Shown here: positions 25,401 to 42,700 of the stretch, piece by piece
Position numbering within the stretch: the first letter of the stretch is position 1
How the letters are laid out: each line of letters starts with the position of its first letter
Source of the DNA: Azadirachta indica
Lineage: Eukaryota > Streptophyta > Magnoliopsida > Sapindales > Meliaceae
Direction: 5' to 3'
NCBI GenBank assembly: GCA_022749755.1
Contig: CM040442.1
Location: forward strand, 4,376,457-4,440,456
DNA length: 64,000 nucleotides
Notes under the pieces: generated by a model
Told to the model about the DNA's origin: nothing
Databases searched by the model: none
Seen by the model: only the letters and a program-made list of their open reading frames with translations
Position numbers and translations under genes: made by a program

Positions 25401-26108
25401 CCGATTGGAGCAGACACGTGAAGGCATAGGATAGGTCACTTTCGTATTCGCCACGTGGCATCACATTTTTATTTTATTTTTATTTTTTTAAAAAAATTAA
25501 TAAGGAGAGTGGATGGAGGAAAGCAAATCAAAAGCTAAAGTCAAAGGAGATTGGCAGACTTTTTTTTTTAATTATTATTCTTAATAAAGAAAAAAGAGAT
25601 TTTCATTTTCAATCTTTTCAATGGAGAAAAGGATATAAAGAATGTTGTCTTAAAGTGTGAAATTCCATGAATCCATGAGGGAAAAAAGACTTTATCATAA
25701 GAAAAAATAATTAAAATTTTAATTTAGAATGTGAACACTTAACAATCTGTGCTACACTTACTATTACAATGATCAAATTTTTCAAATTTTTTGTCATATT
25801 TTCATTACTTGTTTTCAAATTTTTTTTATTTATGTATTTTGATTTAATATTTTTAAATCATTTAAGAAATTTTATAAAGAATGTATTTTTGTATTCTACT
25901 TTTGTCTTACAAACATAATTAAATAAAAATACACATTTATCGTTATTAATAAAAGTTAATTGTATTTTCATGTTTATTTTTAATTCACCTACGTCAAATT
26001 AGAAAAAAAATTAATTTATTTATATAAAATTTAAAATTATTTGTAAAAAATTATATTTTTAAGTGGGGCAGTCAATAAATTTTTTGGTGTTTCAAAATGT
26101 GTGTATAT

Positions 26109-26110
<2 letters not shown>

Positions 26111-26141
<31 letters not shown>
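26111..26141. repeat. (CT)n microsatellite
   Basis: A pure CT dinucleotide run of about 15 units lies in intergenic sequence. Confidence 0.9.
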
Positions 26142-26143
<2 letters not shown>

Positions 26144-27408
26144 ACTTTTAAAGATTGTATAGTTATACAAAATTAATTTAATTATTTATAAAAATGTAAG
26201 ACAAAAATTGACCTAAATAAATCGCATGTAAATGAAAAGAATATTTACATGGTTTTAAAACATTGTAAATTAAAAAAAAAAAAATTAAGCCTACCATATT
26301 GGAAGCTTAAAATCTTATAGGATAAAAGATAATGCCAAATGTGATATGATAATGACATACACTTACAAATTGAGAGGTCCAGAAAAATGTCACAATGATG
26401 ATACGATAAACCCTTTCCTAAGCTATTAGGGCACCAAATTGGCTTCATTTCCATGTGCCACAATTAGAGCTCCTAGTCCTAAGCCAAAAGATTGATAAAA
26501 TTTTGTTGTATCTTCAATATAAAGACCAAAATATATAACATATCATTGTCATAAGAGTAGGAAGATGAGCTTCTTTTTGCAATTATTGGGTGTACTTTTT
26601 CTCTCCATAAAACCATAATTAGTGGAAGTTAATTGTATGTCTTATGGTAATGATCCAATTTTGCAATTATATGAGAACAAGAGAAGACAAGATTTAAAGT
26701 TGAACGTTTCTTCTCACTAAGAAAAAGATTGAGGGGGAAAAGGAAAGAAAAGAGAGGATAGTATTCAAAAAGTTTTAGGTTAGAGTTAGTCTAACTTGTA
26801 AGAACCCCATTTTCTTGGGGACTCATTCTTGAGTCAAGGAAGCCATTTTTTTTAAATATATTATATATATATATATGTGTGTGTGTATGTAAAAAGACAA
26901 GGTAAAGGACACAAATAAGAGTTTATTAAATTGTATGTTAATTGATTAAATTTCATCTTATGTATAGCGCAGAGCAGGTTTAGAAATATTGATAGGTCAA
27001 TGAAAAATATGTGATATGCACATATTACAGGAGACATTGAAAGTTTCTTTGTTTTATAATTTAATCAGATTTATGGATGCTGAGCAACTAGTCATGAATA
27101 TGGATTGATTCAAGCCTAATGATCAACCAGTTGAGTTGGGCCACGGTTCTTAATATATGTAAGGCAAATTTCTGTGATTGAGCTATGGAAAGTTAGTAGG
27201 ATTCTTACTTTTATCTCGGGTTTGTGTTTGGGTGCCTGATGAGTTTGTTCTTGCAGCCCAAGATGGTCGAGGAGAAAAGTCAGCTGAGTCGAATTCAAGG
27301 AAGAATGCTATCCAATTAAGAGGTATAGAAAAGATGCTTCTTCGTTTGGTAACTTGATTTCATTTCTTCCGTGTAAACTTTGGCAAGTCCACAACAACAT
27401 TTTCATTC

Positions 27409-27432
27409 ATATATATATATATATATATATAT
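27409..27432. repeat. (TA)n microsatellite
   Basis: A pure TA dinucleotide run lies about 200 bases beyond the stop codon of the malic enzyme gene. Confidence 0.9.
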
Positions 27433-27635
27433 TTTTTTTCTGACTTAAGATCATTTGATGCAACTACCACTACCCACCATTGCTTCTTTCATACCCCATC
27501 AGATAACTTTCAGCACAAAGACAGAAGAAAGGAGGAAGAGGAAGTAAAACTTAAAAGAAAAAATGAAAAAACAGACTAGTAGTTATGAGTACTGTTGACT
27601 CCAAAACAGTAATACTAGATAAAATTCCTTCCTTT

Positions 27636-32277
<4,642 letters not shown>

Positions 32278-34398
32278 TGCGAAAGAAATGTGTGAAGACA
32301 GAGTCTTCCGGTTGTAAAGAGAGAAAGCAAATGGGAGAGGAGAAGAGAGAGTATTTCGGGTCTGAAAAGAGAGAGCTTTTAAAGTTTTTAAGCTTTGGTT
32401 TGCCTTGCTCTCTCTTTCTTCTCCCTGTTTCTCTCTCTTCTCTTTGTTTTTACAGCACACAGAACACAAAGAACGAGAGAGAAAGGAGGAAGGACGAAGA
32501 GATCGGAAGAAATGCCAAGGAAGTAGCTCAAAACGTGTCTGCTTTACCTTCAGTAAATTTACATTTGGATACCACATATTTCTATAATATTATTTCCCAT
32601 TCATATTTTCATAATTATTGGTTTTAATCCACAATAGTAATATAGTATTATTAATCACAGATATTAGTTTTCGAAGTTTGATTTTCGTGAACTTACAAAA
32701 AATAATTTTTTCTAATTTATTATAATAAATTTAAATTTATAAAATTAAAATTATTATTTTAGTCTTTACTATTAGTCACTATCGTCTTATTAATTTATAT
32801 AATTTTCTCTTACAGATAAAATAATAAAAATTATTATATTAAATTCAAAAATTATTTTTTACCAACTAAATTAATCTAATTATTTATAATTTTTTTAAGT
32901 ATTCATAAATTAGAATTACTTTTCTTTTTTCCGATGAGATGAGGTGACGAGACGAGTCTCAGGACTCGAGAGGGATTAAAAACAGTACTTTCATATTAAA
33001 TGGAACTAAATTGGTATTATGAGAACTTATAGGGTACCTTTCTATAAATTTGGCTTCCTCCTAACTTTCCTCTCTTTCTTTTGTCTTAAAATTACATTTA
33101 AGTATGTGACTTTTTCACGTTATTTCATAATCACCCGCCGAAAATGTTTCCAGTCTGCTGTTTTCTGGGCCCCAAAATCAGGTAGGGTTCTAATCCAGTG
33201 TGGCGCTCAACTCCCTCAAGGTTAATTTCCATATTCCTCTTTACGTGTGTGACATGATGATGCTCATTTAATCCACAAGTTATAGTGTTCATTAATCACG
33301 TGTATTTTGAAATGATTATTTTAACGTGAATAATAAAACATGTAATTAGTATTTAATTTTAAAAAATAATAATTTAAATAAATAAAAAATAAATAAATCA
33401 TGAAATATGGTTTACATCCAGAACCCTTGTATGCTTGTTTATTTATCTCATACAACCTATTTATCTATCTAAAGTTTTATCTGATCACAGCAGCATCAAG
33501 TGGGGTCTACAAAAGGAGTTGAGCTGAATATGAACCATCCGACGATCATCATGATCTGAGTGAGGCCAAAACAAATGTGGGGTTGATGTAGCATGTGGGC
33601 AAGATCTAAAGATGGGAAAGTATCAATAGTGACAAGGGAAAAATGTGAATTATGGGGGATCCAAGGATGGGAAAAAATAAGATTACATGTAGTGAATACT
33701 ATGATCAGGAAAGTAGAGAAAGTGATAGAAAGTGGCAAAGAACGTTGCAAAACATGTGGAGATCAAAACAAATATATATATATATATTATAGAAAAATAA
33801 AAAAAAAAATTTGTTTTCTTTGGTGGCGGGAATTGTTTGATTAGGATTTCTTGAGATTGACATTAGAGTTTTGTGTTGGTGGGATAAGTTTGTATAAAAC
33901 TCTCCATCAAGAAGATTTAATGGCTGTTTTTTAGGTTGGAAAATGAGATACATACATACATAAATACATACATCCTTTTAAATTGGAGAGAATGACAAGA
34001 AATCTGCCCAATATCTTTGGAACTTCTTATTTGATTTTTATATATGTTTTAAGGCAATGCTTATGCTTTTTAATTTTTTATGGCAAAGATTTTTTTTTAT
34101 TTGATAATTTGTTGCAATTATTGAATTAAACGTATGTCCTGATTGAAAATTTGTGTTTGGAATTAAGTCATTAACAATATTTAATTAATTTTTTATAATT
34201 TTCAAATTTTGATAATATTAAAATAAAATATTTATACAAAAGACAAGATGGTTGAATTTTAGTTTTCTCCCTCACTCAAGAAAATTGAAAATAAAAATTA
34301 AATGCAAACGGAAAAAATAGGTGGGGGGATGTATGTTAGAAAAGTGAGGTGTGGGCATGAAAATGAGGAATGAAGATCTTGTAAACTCCGCCTCCAAC

Positions 34399-34399
<1 letters not shown>

Positions 34400-34441
<42 letters not shown>

Positions 34442-34653
34442 AGGTAGAATCAGTAGTTTCTTTATTTTATATAAAATTTTATATTAATTATAAACCGTTA
34501 AATTTTGATATATTAGATTACATTTGATTACATAATTAATATATATATTTATATTAATATATATTAAATGTAATCTTAATTATTGGATATGTCAATATCT
34601 AACAGTTTATAATTAACAGAAAATTTTGTATAAATAAAAAGAGTCATGGATCC

Positions 34654-34690
<37 letters not shown>
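34400..34690. repeat. Foldback element flanked by two (ATT)n arrays
   Basis: (ATT)n runs at 34400-34440 and 34655-34690 flank a segment of about 215 bp whose two halves are inverted copies. The left arm contains TTAATTATAAACCGTTA and ends in GATTACATTT. The right arm read on the other strand contains TTAATTATAAACTGTTA and also ends in GATTACATTT. This is a MITE-like palindrome, and TTA-type targets are typical of Tourist/Harbinger elements. Confidence 0.7.
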
Positions 34691-34691
<1 letters not shown>

Positions 34692-35703
34692 GTGATTCAA
34701 TTGGAACTGCAACCACACGCATGAATGAATGAATACGTGGAATTGGAAAAGCAGCCAACTGTTCAAAACAGTAACATGACAACCAAAAACTTGTGGCTCT
34801 GAATTTTCATTGCTGTCCTTTTAACAATTTTGTCCAACCCCACCCACCCCCTTAATCCTTATGCTATTATTTTCATCATTTTTTATATCAAAATCCTATT
34901 TTATATATAATTAATTAATTAGTAACATTTCTTCACTTATATAAATGTTATAAAATAGTTTTTTTCTTTTAAATACTGTAAAGTTATTGATATACTTATA
35001 ATACATTTTAAATATTTATGTACAAATTATATAAAATTTTGACTATCTAAAAATATTATTATCTTAATTAAAACGTGATATAAAAATACGTGTTATTTAC
35101 TATCCAATTATATTAGATTGACAAATATTAAAAAGTAATTTAAATCTTAACTAAATGAGAATAAAAATTTATTATATAAGATATTCAACAATTTTTTTTT
35201 TTTTTTTTTAAATAAATAGCATGTCAATAAAAATGTGTACAAATATCACAAAATTTGTTATAATAGTTGACAATTGATTTAACTTTAATCCTTTTTATTA
35301 GACCAAATGTTCATATTTTATTAAAATATAAATTTGTGCATAGTTTTTCCATAAAATTACTACAATTTATTAGAATCGTAAAATTAATTGAATCAATACA
35401 AATTTGTGCACGAGTAATGTTAATTCGGTGTTGAATACTACATTTCAACGTAGAATTACTAAAAGTTTTGTATAAAATAATATTTATATTCATGAATATA
35501 TAGCATAAAAATAGGCTTAAATTACGTGGGTGATAATATTTGGTATTTATTTTTTCAAGGATTATAATAAATAAAGAAAATGACTACGTAGGGTAGGTGA
35601 AATGCCTATGCATGTCAAAAACACGTGGACAAAAACAATGTTCTGTGGAGAGTAATAAGACAAAAAAAAAAAAACAAATAAGAATTTGTCCAAATTTAAG
35701 TAG

Positions 35704-36172
35704 TAGCTAGTAGTTTGGCAATTAATTAAAAAGAACCTGTCCTACAAATGCTTGCTAACTAATTATATTTAACTAATAAATAGTCCCACTTTAATTTTAA
35801 TTTTCTGCATTTTATTAAGGAAAAACAGGTTGATATTTTTCAATTATGAAAATGATACTCATTGCATGTAAGACTTACCGTATTAAAATGTAAGTATATT
35901 TTTTTTATATATGAAAGTAAGATATTATTTAAATTGAGTGGACATGTTTGTACAATATTATATATAATTTTATTATAAATTTCTAATAAATTTTTGATAT
36001 AATATTAATAAGTTGTTTATGTATTTAATATTAAATAAAAAATAGTTAGTGGTTTGACAAATAATTAAAAAGGAGATGTCCTACAAATGCTTGCTAACTA
36101 ATTGTATTTAATTAATAAATAAACCCATTTTAATTTTAATTTTCTGCCTTTTATTTAAGAAAAAGAGGCTGG
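35704..36172. repeat. Direct repeat of about 130 bp, two copies
   Basis: Copies at about 35704-35832 and 36042-36172 share TGTCCTACAAATGCTTGCTA and the following TTTTAATTTTAATTTTCTGC block, with a spacer of about 210 bp. Divergence is moderate. No coding content. Confidence 0.75.
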
Positions 36173-39100
36173 AGTGTAACCCATGAGATTATTTGTTTCC
36201 TAAAAATAAATAAATTGAAAGGACACATTGCATGTTAAACATGCAAGTGAGAAAGCACTTTTTAAAGATGTTTCCCCCTTTATAATAATAAAAAAAAATC
36301 ACCGAAATAAATTTTGGTATACATCAGAAAATAGAAATAACCGATTAATCCAAAGTTCTTTTTTGGCCTCAATTATTTTAGAAGTCTAATAATTTTTTTT
36401 TTTTTTACTTAAACGAAAACCGTAAATAAAATAATATCATGCATCTATTATAAGTTGAATTGTTTCAAAAATCTCAATTTAATTAATTTTTGATAACTAT
36501 TCAAGCGTTGAATAATGAGTAATTTGTTTAACGTTTTTATTTATTTTAATTTAAACATGTTTAGGATGTGAGTAGATGTACAATGGGATTGAATATTTTT
36601 ATAATAATAAAACTTTTAAACAATTAATTAATTTAAATATCTAAATGTTGATTTCTGTCTCGATGATCTGTTCCTAGTAGTTGTTTATTTTAAAAGGCAT
36701 AATAATAATATTAATATGGCCTTGTATGTAACTACACTTAAAAGATACGTTTTGTGTATAAAGAATAGAATTGAATAAATTATGTGTGATAATTTTTGGT
36801 CAAACCTAAGAACCAAACAAGCCAACAACATACATAAAACCTACCAAGGGATTAGTTAACTTTTTTTTTTTTTTTTTTTCAATTCAACCAATTGTTCTTC
36901 TATTTTTGAAGAATATGATGTCTATAAATATCTACTAATACCTTAACATTTCGAGTTTTCAAGAAAACATTAGGATAAATTTTGTCTAAATAGACTCATA
37001 CGTTTTATTGTTAATGTTTAATATCTAACATTTTTATTTTATATAAGATGTGATTTTGAGTCACTACACTTAACAAAAACTTAAATAATTAAAGAGTATT
37101 AACATTTAAATATATATATATTTTTTTATTTTCATAAATAGATATAATTCATCTATTTGTAATAAACAAATTCATGATTTTTATTAAAATAATCATATTA
37201 TTTGTGACTAATAACAATCATAGAGTATTTAACTGGACGCTAACAAATTATTTCAATCATATCAATGAGGTTGATAATTAGAAACTTATAAGTAATAAAT
37301 TAAAAACTATATCCTAACAGGTGAAAAATTAAAAACAAAATGAGGGACTCATGTGTTATTGTCCAACTGACTAGATGCTTAGCTCTTTACTCATTTTGAG
37401 CCAGAGTTAGGTGACTTGCATTGAATATCATAAAATATTAATATTAGGGGTGGGTTTCGGGGGCAACTAATTATGCAGCTAATTAACACACATGCCCAAG
37501 TAGCTAAGCAGCAAAATCAATACTTGTGGCCATGAATCAAACCCTAGTTCTTGGTTTTGTGCAAACACATTGAAAATATAATAAATTTTTCCTTTTGAAA
37601 AGAAACATCTATTTGGTGGAGGCTTTATCTTCTTTGAATTTAAGTCTTAAGTATCTAACCATTAAATATTTGATTATAACTTTGTTGCACTTCACCCATT
37701 TGATTATTTAAATTGAGATATTATATTTTATTGTGTATATCCACGTATATTACTTTTAGATTAATAAATTTTTCATTCTTAATCTTAATCTCATTAAATT
37801 TACAAATCTATTTCATAAATAATATAATATGTTTAGATTACACTTTAAACTATTATATTGTGTCTTTAGAATTAGTTAATATAAATTTTAAAGTGGAAGT
37901 CTCGTACTTGTATCTTATGTCTTAATTTATTATTTCATTGCGTCAATTTTTTTATTTTAGTCTCATCAAAATTATATTCTTCATATTAAATAAATACATT
38001 CAAATTACTTTATCTATTATTATTTAAAGTGGTTAACTAACTAACAAGAACATAATTATCATACTTATTTTTAATGTATTACAATAAGTCTATTAAAGTT
38101 TGAAATTACCACGTTTAATAATAAAATAAAAATTAATCTAAATTTTATCACTTAAAAAAACACACCAAAACAAATTAGGTATGGTTGCATACTAAAATTA
38201 ATGTCAAATACTAAAAATGGTTTAAAGTTGCATTCTATCGATTGTATTGTTACAATACATTAAATTTTACATGATATTTTTTTATCTAACATATCAATAA
38301 AATCAAAAATAATTTTTTTATTATATATGGATATAATAATATCATATAATTATCATATATTTTGTAAAATTTATAAAAATATAAGACATGTAATAAATAT
38401 ATGATAATTTATATTAATTTGTGTGAAAAATTCCATATAAAGTCGAAGTATGTAATCAAAAACTTGCGAAATGCAAGTACTTGATACTAAACCCAAGTCA
38501 ATTCAAGTCGTGTAATAGTTTAACGACTTAAAATATTCAATGTATGTTGTAGCAAAAGCAAATTGGACTTTGAATTTGAAGTTTGAAAGTTTGAAGCAGT
38601 CTTTCAAGTTGACGGCAAATAGCAAGAAAGCGTGGAGTTGTTTGCTTCCGCCACCTAAGCCCACTGCTGTCCACACGCTTTTGACCTCTTCCACACTTTC
38701 GGTAAAATTACAGTGGGCTAGTTCCCATTTTCTTAACCTACGGTCGCCCAGTTTTCTGACATGTGTCTCGAGGCACAGCGGACGCTACGACGCGACGACG
38801 TTCAATGAATAAATGCACGCATGCAGCTGTAAAAGCCGAATCTGATGTCATGTCTCTCATTTTTAACTGTTACCGATTTTTTTAATTGGCTGAGTTGTAA
38901 CGCATCATGCTTTATCTGATTGTACCCCGAGATGCTTCAACGGGGCCCACGCACGGCCATTGCTCTTATGCTTGTACGTTTCATTTTTTTTAAATTTGTT
39001 TGGATTATGACGTGTTGTTGCGGTGTCGGCATGGGTTAGACATAAGATGGATTGTTAAACCTGTTCAACACTAGCCCAATTTAAAAGGCTCAACAAAAAT

Positions 39101-39741
39101 TTGACAGTTTAGGGATTTTACCGTCCAACAGGGCACAAAAAATTGTATTAAGTAATAAAATCTCAAAAAAAAAAAAAACCGCAAATTAAAAAAAAAGCAT
39201 ATAAATAAATTTTTTTTTAATATTACATGTACAAATTATTAATATCACATTAAATATCTATCAGGAGTTTAAATAAAATTACACTCTGTCATAAAACGGA
39301 TATGTTCATTTATACTAAGTAATATTTAACCCTCAGCTTAAGTTGTATATTAGTTCTTAAATAATTTATAAATTTGTTACTAAATATATGTCCATGTTCA
39401 CTTAATAAAACAATTTTAATTTCATGTCACATAAGATAAATTAAATGAGTTTCTAAGGTAGCGAAATTTCTTGTTGGTAAGTTCCGACCTGCACGAAAGG
39501 CATAATAAAAGAAAAAGAGAGAAGCTTTAATCATATATATAGTTGCATAATTGATTGAAATAATTCATTCTTCATAAAAGGAAAAACGTTTTACATTTAC
39601 ATGTACAAACACAAAACTTGTAGACTAAACTCATCGTCGTCATCTGCATATTAAAGACTTTTCATATTCAAAAAACAGATTCCAAACCTTATACAATTGC
39701 AACCATACGTAATCTATATGTATTTACAGTAATGACTTGTT

Positions 39742-42700
39742 CTATCTCATTTGGAAGTTGAGTGTCTTGATGCAGTAGGCAAACATGAAAGCAAAGAAGA
39801 CAGTGAAGCCAACCAAAACTACAGCAACTGGTCCCATGAAATCTGGATCATATCCGAACTGGTCTTCAATGTATGATTTTACGCTAACAGTTTGTGTCGT
39901 TCCAGTTATTCTGATGGGGGAGTCTACATCTCCATATTGTGATACAATCAATCCGTAAACTGTCCATGCTACGGGGCAAATCCAGTAGTACCATATCCAC
40001 CACTTGGGAATTTTCTGAAATTTCAAACAAGGAAAGCTGTTAAAATGCATACTTATGTTGATTGTTGCAAGCTGAGAAGGAAATTGGTAGTTAACATACC
40101 GGTCTTGGGATGAAGAAGCCGGAGAAGAGATTGAAGAGTGCATAAAATGCTGCTGCAAAGATTGATGCTACTTGGTGGTTTGGTGTGATGGAAACAGTCA
40201 TCATTCCGTAATATGTGAAGTAAAGGAAGGAGAAGAATGTAACAAAGAAAAACCACCAGAATTTTGCTGCTGTCCATTCAAAGCTCACCATAGCATACAC
40301 AATGAGGGTGTAATATGTTGTTTGAATGAACACATATGGGATTTCAGCAACCACCTGCATTGCAAACAGACAAATTTTTGAGATGGTTGAACTTGGAGGC
40401 TGAAAGAAGCAATATCCAGGGGATATAAAGAAGCCGTAAACTTACTTGTGCAATGGCATAAGGCAGTGCAGAATACATTCCAGCAGCTCTTTCACGGTAA
40501 AATACTGTTCGTTCAACGGCTACTATAGGTTGTACTGTTGAACAATTGTTGATACCAACGAATAAGACAGCAGAATACATTGCTCCAATGATCATGGTAA
40601 GATCACTTGTGTCCTCCCTGGAACATATAGAACATAAAAAGAAGATCGTTATATATTGTCTGTTAGTCATTTGAGAGTTTAAAGTTGATAAATAGAAGTA
40701 TGCACAAACCTTTTGGTACCAACTTTCCAGAAAATTGTCCCAACCATGAGAGCAGCAACCAAGGTGAAGAAGTATCTAACAAGATTGTAGTCAGGACTTC
40801 TCCAATAAGTCCACCATTGTTTCCAAAGGCAAGACTTGAATTGTCCCCATGTAGACTGTGAATACTGAGTGTCAAAGTAGAGATCTTTAGCTCCTGGTGG
40901 TGGTGTACTTAACTCCTTAACTAGTGCCTTATTTCGCCTGCGCATAAACACCATGTATTAGCTCGCAAACAACACGGTTTGGTATCCTTAACTAGTAATA
41001 TTTCCTGAGTTAAAGCTCTACTTACTGGTGCAATGATGATGATTTGTAGTGTTCAGCAAAGTCCATGCCAAGTCGAACTTCAGCTGATACTGAGCTCACT
41101 TCTAGCATCCATGTTGCTGGATTATACTTGTCTTTGATTTTTGGCACTCCAGGAATTGCCTATGATTGTAAACGGTATGAAATCAGATAAAGCAATATTC
41201 TTTATGAAACTGGGAGATAGCAAAAATTTCAGGGAAGGTTAAGGTACCTCAAAATATTCAATGATCTTCTGAGAATTTCTGCCCAAAGGTCCAGAGTAAA
41301 TCGCTTGTCCTCCTCTCTTCATAAGTAGCAGCTCATCAAAGGCTTCAAAGATATCGATGCTAGGTTGATGAATTGTGCAGACAACAGTTCTGCCAGTATC
41401 CACAGTGTTTCTCACAGTCCTCATAACAATGGCTGCTGCTCTTGCATCGAGACCAGATGTTGGCTCATCCATAAAGATGATTGAAGGATTAGCTACGAGC
41501 TCCACTGCTATGGTCAATCTTTTTCTCTGCTCTGTTGACAGCCCTGTAACTCCTGGCAACCCTACTATAGCATCTTTGAGAGAATCTAGCTCCACCAATT
41601 CCATCACTTCTTCAACAAAAATCTGAAAGACAAAACCAAGGTAAACTTGTTTTAGCACCCCAATTTTTGGCATATCATATGTTTCAAAGAGGTTTTATAA
41701 GTCGTTATTCTTACCATCTTGTCCTCTTTGCTGACTTCTTTAGGCAGCCGAAGGAAAGCCGAGTAAATCAAGGACTCTTTAACTGTGACTTGGGGCGAGT
41801 GAATATCATTTTGTTCACAATAACCTGAAATTCTAGCAAAGGTTTCTTGATTCTTAGGGAATCCAGAGATTCTAATGTCACCTTCAATGTAACCACCTGT
41901 CTTTCTCCCAGCCAAAACATCCATCAATGTTGTCTTTCCAGCTCCACTGACGCCCATTAGTGCTGTCAAGACTCCAGGCCTAAATGCACCTGTTACTTCC
42001 CTAAGTAGCTGTAGCTTGTCTTCTGCCACTCCTTGTTCCTTCATTTCCTGATACGAATCCCAAAGTTGTAAGTATGGGCAGTGAATTTGGGCCAAAAGAT
42101 TCAGCACGCAATAGAAGAATAAATTGAAAAGTGCACAGATTCTTACAGGTGGCATGTCAACGTAGTAGTTAACACTGTCGAATGACATTGCAAGAGGAGT
42201 GAAAGGCAAAACCATTCCTCTTTTAGGAGCAACTCCATTGGCCACCTCAAGGGAAGAATCACCATTTCTGCTTAGTCCATTTGGATTAGATCGACTGCTC
42301 ATTCTTCGGATTGCCATTTCTCCTGTAAAGTTTTCGATTTCATTTAGGAAGCTTGGTTAGTTTATGCTGTTGACTAAAGTTAGACAGAATTGATATAGAC
42401 TGATAAATAATTTTTATTCTTACTTGAATTGTTTGCATCAGTAGCAGATAATGATCGAGGGAATGAATCTTTCTTTGACATTGGCCTCCTTAGTCTTGGT
42501 TCCTCCTTTGATTCTTCCTGGTCGGCCTCCATCTCTGCTGCTGCTTCTTCAGATAATATTGCTTGTGGTTTCCCAAGAGCTAGAATAGAGAAAATAACAA
42601 GATATATCAACACAACAAAGAGAACAAGATTTCCAAACCAATTAAAACCAGCTTAAAACCTTGAACAGAAAGCTCAAAAAACTTACGATTTAGGTACATG

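Larger units (their letters stand above)
22407..27635. other. Gene-free region between MYB and malic enzyme
   Basis: The first few hundred bases should be the MYB promoter. Further out there are ACGTG-containing G-box-like sites near 24107, 25411 and 25452. The rest is AT-rich with only short chance ORFs. It holds a (CT)n run at 26111-26141 and a (TA)n run at 27409-27432. No transposon ORF or RNA gene was recognised. The end overlaps the likely 3' UTR of the malic enzyme gene. Confidence 0.5.
32278..39741. other. Gene-free region between malic enzyme and ABCG gene
   Basis: 32278-32560 is CT-rich on the minus strand and probably carries the malic enzyme leader and core promoter, although no TATA box was fixed. 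The rest is AT-rich with chance ORFs only. It contains the (ATT)n/foldback structure at 34400-34690 and the direct repeat at 35704-36172. It also contains a GC-richer patch at 38630-38960 that has several CG dinucleotides but no recognised protein. 39480-39741 is probably the 3' UTR of the transporter gene. Confidence 0.5.

Noticed and set aside
38540..38812. 90-codon plus-strand frame in the CpG patch
   Set aside because: No family resemblance and no plausible neighbouring exons.
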